Below are positions 60,198-64,000 of a stretch of DNA of 64,000 bases, in pieces. Below the pieces are notes generated by a model, which had not been told where the DNA came from, ran no database searches, and was given only the letters and a program-made list of their open reading frames with translations. The position numbers and the translations under genes were made by a program. Source of the stretch: Pontibacillus salicampi (GTDB lineage Bacteria > Bacillota > Bacilli > Bacillales > BH030062); assembly GCF_042434395.1 (NCBI RefSeq), contig NZ_JBHLTP010000013.1, forward strand, positions 558,001 to 622,000, in the 5' to 3' direction. Within the stretch, counting starts at the first letter, position 1; each line of letters begins with the position of its first letter.

Positions 60198-60431
60198 GTG
60201 TACACATTCACAGTAATCTTACTTGTTGTTGATGCCATTGCTTTGATTACCTTAGTGCTTTTACAGTCAGGCAAAAGTGCAGGGTTAGCTGGAGCAATTT
60301 CTGGTGGCGCAGAGCAAGTATTCGGTAAGAAAAAAGCCCGCGGTATGGATGCGGTTCTTCATAAAGCGACAGTTGTCACTGGAGTTCTGTTATTCGTGCT
60401 ATCATTTTTAATTGGATATGTTTTAACGTAA
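60198..60431 (+). CDS. secG: Preprotein translocase subunit SecG
   Basis: 77 residues from GTG (MYTFTVILLVV); AGGAGGTG is at the right distance, whereas a GTG nine bases earlier lies inside it. Two membrane helices flank the cytosolic loop with the family motif LLQSGKSAGLAGAISGGAEQ and FGKKKARGMDAVLHKATV. Accessory subunit of the SecYEG channel. In B. subtilis secG is followed by yvaK (esterase) and rnr, as here, though a 640-bp gap with a repeat element now lies between. Confidence 0.95.
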   Translation: MYTFTVILLVVDAIALITLVLLQSGKSAGLAGAISGGAEQVFGKKKARGMDAVLHKATVVTGVLLFVLSFLIGYVLT

Positions 60432-60461
60432 CAACGGGTAGAAATACTCGTTGTTTTTTTA
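60430..60461 (+). terminator. Terminator of secG
   Basis: AACAACG-GGTA / TACT-CGTTGTT followed by seven T residues; starts within the stop codon. Confidence 0.82.
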
Positions 60462-60584
60462 TGTATCAGCTCTGCTTTGTTTACATGTGGATAACTGTTA
60501 TATCATCGCTATATGTGCTTTTTTTGCATGGATATTTGTTAAGACCAATGGAGATGTTAGGTTAATCCATTAAAGGTGGAGATA

Positions 60585-60716
60585 GTTTGGAGGGGGGAGT
60601 TGATTAGGCCGGCATTACTCCGCTTTTCTACGGCCTCGCATCGTTTGGGGACGTAGAAAAGCGGAGTTTATCTTCCTTCCCCTCCTAAACGGGACGGACT
60701 TCCTTCTCCTCCAAAC
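60585..60716. repeat. Nested inverted-repeat element (family copy D)
   Basis: Outer arms GTTTGGAGG (60585-60593) / CCTCCAAAC (60708-60716); inner arms ACTCCGCTTTTCTACG (60617-60632) / CGTAGAAAAGCGGAGT (60652-60667), perfect over 16 bp. The CGCTTTTCTACGG core corresponds to CGCTTTCCTGCGG of copies A and B. TTGATTAGGCCGGCATTAC (60600-60618) resembles the copy C arm. The remaining gap to 61068 shows no gene. Confidence 0.8.
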
Positions 60717-61068
60717 CAAGTTTTCCTGATTATTGATACTAAAAAAATTATCTACAAGAAAGAACAAAGGCAATGGGTAATGAATCAATAGGAACGTTAA
60801 CGTTAATAATGGTGGCAAAATAGTTGTTAAACCTCCATACGTTTTTAAGGTGTACATAAGGGGAATGGAAGATGTCTGGAAGCGATATTCTACTACAAGC
60901 AGTAATAACGATTAGGAAGAGCTTATTCGCCTCTTCAATAACTCCTTGTGGTACGATGAAATCATTCTCATTTATTCTAGATCTTTCCTTACTGAAAGAA
61001 ACGAACCAATAATTATTGCGGTAGAGAATCAAACTAATTTACACAATCGATGAATAAGGAGTGGAACT

Positions 61069-61818
61069 ATGAAAATTAAACTACCTGAACCATTTACGTT
61101 TGAAGCGGGTAATCGTGCGGTATTGTTATTACATGGATTTACTGGGCATTCTGCTGATGTTCGCATGTTAGGACGTTTCTTACAAAAGAAAGGATACACA
61201 AGTCATGCACCTATTTACAGTGGGCATGGAGCCGAACCCGAGGAAGTGGTGAAATATACTCCGGAGGATTGGTGGAAGGATGTACAGCATGCTCTTCAAC
61301 ACCTGCGCGATTTAGGCTATAGAGAAATCGCTGTAGCTGGACTTTCTCTTGGCGGTGTATTAAGTCTGAAGCTAGCCTATAGCGAACCTGTTAAAGCAGT
61401 TATTCCAATGTGCGCACCCATGTTTTTTGATAACGAAGAAGAGTTAAAGCAAGGGTTTAGAAGATATGGTACAGAATTTAAACAACTAGAGCAAAAATCA
61501 GACGAAGTGATTAAGCAGGAGCTGGATGAAATTCTGTCAACTTCTACTAGCACCTTTCAAGAATTGGGTAAGCTGATTAACGAAGTGCGTCAAAATGTCG
61601 ATATGATTTATGCACCGACATTTGTTGTGCAAGCCAGAAACGATGAAATGATTAACACGGATAGTGCACAGTATATTTATGAGCATGTGGAAACAGAAAA
61701 GAAGGATATGAAATGGTACGAGGAATCATCGCACATTATCACATTGGACAAAGAAAAGGAAACCTTACATGAAGATATTTTTAACTTCTTGGAATCACTT
61801 GATTGGTCAGTGGAATAA
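61069..61818 (+). CDS. est: Carboxylesterase, Est30/YvaK type
   Basis: 249 residues, alpha/beta hydrolase. LLLHGFTGHSADVRMLG (oxyanion HG), nucleophile Ser in VAGLSLGGVLSL, Asp in QARNDEM and His in EESSHIITLD. Hydrolyses short-chain esters; monoglyceride-like substrates fit the B. subtilis and Geobacillus enzymes. Forms the usual secG-est-rnr neighbourhood; 41 bases separate it from rnr. GGAGTGG-type ribosome site upstream. Confidence 0.94.
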   Translation: MKIKLPEPFTFEAGNRAVLLLHGFTGHSADVRMLGRFLQKKGYTSHAPIYSGHGAEPEEVVKYTPEDWWKDVQHALQHLRDLGYREIAVAGLSLGGVLSLKLAYSEPVKAVIPMCAPMFFDNEEELKQGFRRYGTEFKQLEQKSDEVIKQELDEILSTSTSTFQELGKLINEVRQNVDMIYAPTFVVQARNDEMINTDSAQYIYEHVETEKKDMKWYEESSHIITLDKEKETLHEDIFNFLESLDWSVE

Positions 61819-61859
61819 TAAACGAATAACGAACGGATTATGGAAAGTAGGTGAATGAT

Positions 61860-64000
61860 ATGAGTCAAGAGTTAAAGCAGCAAATAATGAATTTCATACA
61901 TGAAAACACATCTAAGCCTCTATCAGTCCAAGAGATAGAGGAAATGACGAACTTAGAAGAAGCAGAGGATTTCACAACCTTAATGAAGACGTTAAATGAG
62001 TTAGAAGAGGAAGGAGAGCTAGTCAGGACGCGGAAAAATCGTTATGGCCTCCCAGAAAAAATGAATTTAACGCGTGGTAAAATTCAAATGCATCAAAAGG
62101 GCTTTGCCTTTCTCATTCCGGATGATGACGACAAGGATGATATTTATATACATCATTCCGATTTGCATTCGGCAATGAACAATGACAAGGTATTGGTTCG
62201 CACAGAGACGAATAATGAAAAGGACAAGCGTCCTGAAGGAACAGTTATTCGCATATTAGAACGCAATACAAACGAAATAGTTGGAACGTACGACGATAAC
62301 GGTTACTTTGGATTTGTCATTGCTGATGATAAACGGATTCCTAATGACATCTTTATTCCAAAAGGTTCCACTAATGGGGCGGTAGATGGTCATAAAGTAA
62401 TTGTTAAAATCACTAAATTCCCTGAGGGAAGAATGAGTGCTGAAGGGGAAGTCGTTGAGATATTAGGTCATAAAAATGATCCAGGCATTGATATTCTAGC
62501 TATCATCCACAAGCATGGTATCAAATCTGAGTTTCCAGAGGAAGTAATAGAGCAAGCGACTAATGTACCAGATGAAATTTCCGAAGAGGAATTACAGCAG
62601 CGCCGGGATTTAAGAGATCAACAAATTGTCACGATTGACGGTGCAGATGCGAAGGACTTGGATGACGCAGTTGCTGTTCGTAAATTAGATAACGGGAACT
62701 ATCATCTTGGAGTACACATTGCCGACGTTACGTATTACGTACCGGAAGGGTCTCCAATTGATAAAGAAGCCAGTGAACGAGGAACGAGTTCCTATTTAGT
62801 CGATCGCGTAATTCCTATGATACCACATCGTCTATCTAATGGGATTTGCTCCTTGAACCCTAAAGTGAACCGACTAACTCTTTCTTGTGAAATGGAAATA
62901 AACACAAGCGGTGAAGTAGTTAACCATGAAATATTCCAGAGTGTTATAAAAACAAATGAACGTATGACGTATGATGCTGTGAACAAAATTCTGAAAGACG
63001 ATGATGCAGAATTGAAACAGCAATATGAAGAGCTCGTCCCTATGTTCAAGAACATGGAGGATCTTGCTAGCATCCTTCGTCAGAAACGGATGGAACGTGG
63101 TGCCATTGATTTCGACTTTAAAGAAGCCCAAGTACTAGTCGATGAAGAAGGTAAGGCAAAAGACGTAGAGTTGAGAGAGCGTTCCGTCGGCGAGAAGCTC
63201 ATTGAGGAATTCATGCTGGCAGCAAATGAAACGGTAGATGAGCACTTCCATTGGATGCGCGTTCCGTTCATTCACCGAGTACACGAAGAGCCAGATTCCG
63301 CAAAGCTGCAAACCTTCTTTGAATTTATTACTAATTTCGGTTATGCAGTAAAAGGCACGGCAAACGATATTCATCCAAAAGCATTACAAGAAGTGCTAGA
63401 GGCCGTAAAAGGTACACAAGAGGATATGGTCATTTCAAAATTGATGCTACGTTCCATGCAGCAAGCTAGATATGATTCATCCAATCTTGGTCACTTTGGA
63501 CTTGCAACCGATTTCTATACACACTTTACCTCCCCAATCCGTCGTTATCCAGACTTGATTGTGCATCGACTTATCCGTACGTATCTTATTGAAGGAAAGG
63601 TCGATGAGCGTACACGGAATTATTGGAAGGAAGAAATCCCGGATATTGCTCGCCATTCATCAGAAAGAGAGCGTGCCGCTGTAGATGCAGAACGAGAAAC
63701 CGATGACCTGAAAAAAGCGGAATACATGCAGGATAAAATCGGGGAAGAGTTTGAAGGAGTTATCAGCTCCGTTACAAATTTCGGTTTATTTGTAGAACTC
63801 CCAAATACAATTGAAGGACTCGTCCATGTTAGTTATCTAACAGACGACTATTACCATTTCGACGAGCGGTCCTATGCTATGATCGGCGAAAGAACCGGTA
63901 ACGTCTTCCGTATCGGTGATGAGTTAACGGTTAAATGTATAAACGTTAATATAGAAGAGCGTGTAGTGGACTTTGAGATAGTTGGTATGGAGCCGCCAAA
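61860..64000 (+). CDS. rnr: Ribonuclease R (3' end beyond window)
   Basis: Starts ATGAGTCAAGAGTTAAAGC after TAGGTGA and stays open to the window edge (713 codons; full proteins are about 770-800). N-terminal winged helix (1-70), two cold-shock/OB domains (about 75-240), RNB catalytic domain with the metal-binding GADAKDLDDA near residue 260-270 and DFYTHFTSPIRRYPDLIVHR, and an S1 domain from about 625 (FEGVISSVTNFGLFVEL). Processive 3'-5' exoribonuclease that degrades structured RNA and works with tmRNA; smpB and ssrA are expected just outside the window. Confidence 0.96.
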   Translation, partial: MSQELKQQIMNFIHENTSKPLSVQEIEEMTNLEEAEDFTTLMKTLNELEEEGELVRTRKNRYGLPEKMNLTRGKIQMHQKGFAFLIPDDDDKDDIYIHHSDLHSAMNNDKVLVRTETNNEKDKRPEGTVIRILERNTNEIVGTYDDNGYFGFVIADDKRIPNDIFIPKGSTNGAVDGHKVIVKITKFPEGRMSAEGEVVEILGHKNDPGIDILAIIHKHGIKSEFPEEVIEQATNVPDEISEEELQQRRDLRDQQIVTIDGADAKDLDDAVAVRKLDNGNYHLGVHIADVTYYVPEGSPIDKEASERGTSSYLVDRVIPMIPHRLSNGICSLNPKVNRLTLSCEMEINTSGEVVNHEIFQSVIKTNERMTYDAVNKILKDDDAELKQQYEELVPMFKNMEDLASILRQKRMERGAIDFDFKEAQVLVDEEGKAKDVELRERSVGEKLIEEFMLAANETVDEHFHWMRVPFIHRVHEEPDSAKLQTFFEFITNFGYAVKGTANDIHPKALQEVLEAVKGTQEDMVISKLMLRSMQQARYDSSNLGHFGLATDFYTHFTSPIRRYPDLIVHRLIRTYLIEGKVDERTRNYWKEEIPDIARHSSERERAAVDAERETDDLKKAEYMQDKIGEEFEGVISSVTNFGLFVELPNTIEGLVHVSYLTDDYYHFDERSYAMIGERTGNVFRIGDELTVKCINVNIEERVVDFEIVGMEPP

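Noticed and set aside
60615..61032. Two minus-strand frames between secG and est
   Set aside because: The first is the repeat element; the second (94 codons) has no ribosome site and no recognisable protein features.

Overview
The window looks like chromosome of a low-GC Bacillota, family Bacillaceae. The pointers are ppc, glnA behind a GlnR/TnrA box, secG-est-rnr, a preQ1-I riboswitch before queCDE, GlpP, YjzC, YkvS (DUF2187), YueD, YdcF, and AGGAGG-type ribosome sites throughout. Two secreted enzymes with three cell-wall-binding repeats (CWB2) each would suit a Halobacillus/Pontibacillus/Virgibacillus-like salt-tolerant bacillus; that genus-level placement is inference. No tRNA, rRNA, CRISPR array, intact insertion sequence or prophage was seen.

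Layout. 1-10 kb: end of a glycosyltransferase, yjzC, a DJ-1/PfpI protein, a very large secreted GH97 glycosidase anchored by CWB2 repeats, a sugar-phosphate isomerase-like protein, a short YitT protein, a lipoprotein, a Gfo/Idh/MocA oxidoreductase, and a divergent HxlR regulator/VOC pair. 10-24 kb: ppc, a second CWB2 protein (SGNH esterase), a DUF2867 NAD(P)-binding protein, small VOC and GNAT enzymes, an AI-2E-type exporter, an alpha/beta hydrolase and a NUDIX hydrolase. Long gene-free stretches here carry GC-rich nested inverted repeats, with relatives at 42.9, 54.1 and 60.6 kb. 24-31 kb: a cyclic-di-GMP-I riboswitch with terminator before an unknown gene, yjiH, ydcF, and a MutS2-like ATPase without Smr domain behind a 360-nt leader with a 7-codon leader peptide and three tandem terminators, then yueD and a thioredoxin-like gene. 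31-37 kb: glpP plus a Ugp-type ABC transporter and a glycerophosphodiester phosphodiesterase, apparently one glycerol-3-phosphate regulon with a GlpP-type leader. 38-46 kb: an orphan type I glutamine synthetase with a GlnR/TnrA box, azoR with an MhqR-like site, a peroxiredoxin-like protein, a secreted endonuclease I, a PAP2/haloperoxidase-type protein, a deaminase-fold protein lacking zinc ligands, six 20-bp tandem repeats, and a padR-DUF1700-DUF4097 operon. 46-54 kb: RodA/FtsW-family protein, ykvS, preQ1 riboswitch-queCDE, YndJ-like protein, TIGR01777 oxidoreductase and coaA. 54-64 kb: fruR-fruK-fruA-ptsH-ptsI in one direction, then secG, a repeat element, a carboxylesterase and rnr, which runs off the end.

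The observations most worth following are the attenuator-like leader of the MutS2-like gene, which suggests a ribosome-stress factor controlled by translation of a leader peptide; the c-di-GMP riboswitch that appears to control one gene of unknown function; the zinc-ligand-less deaminase homologue; and the dispersed repeat family whose terminal arms differ in sequence between copies but stay perfectly complementary.
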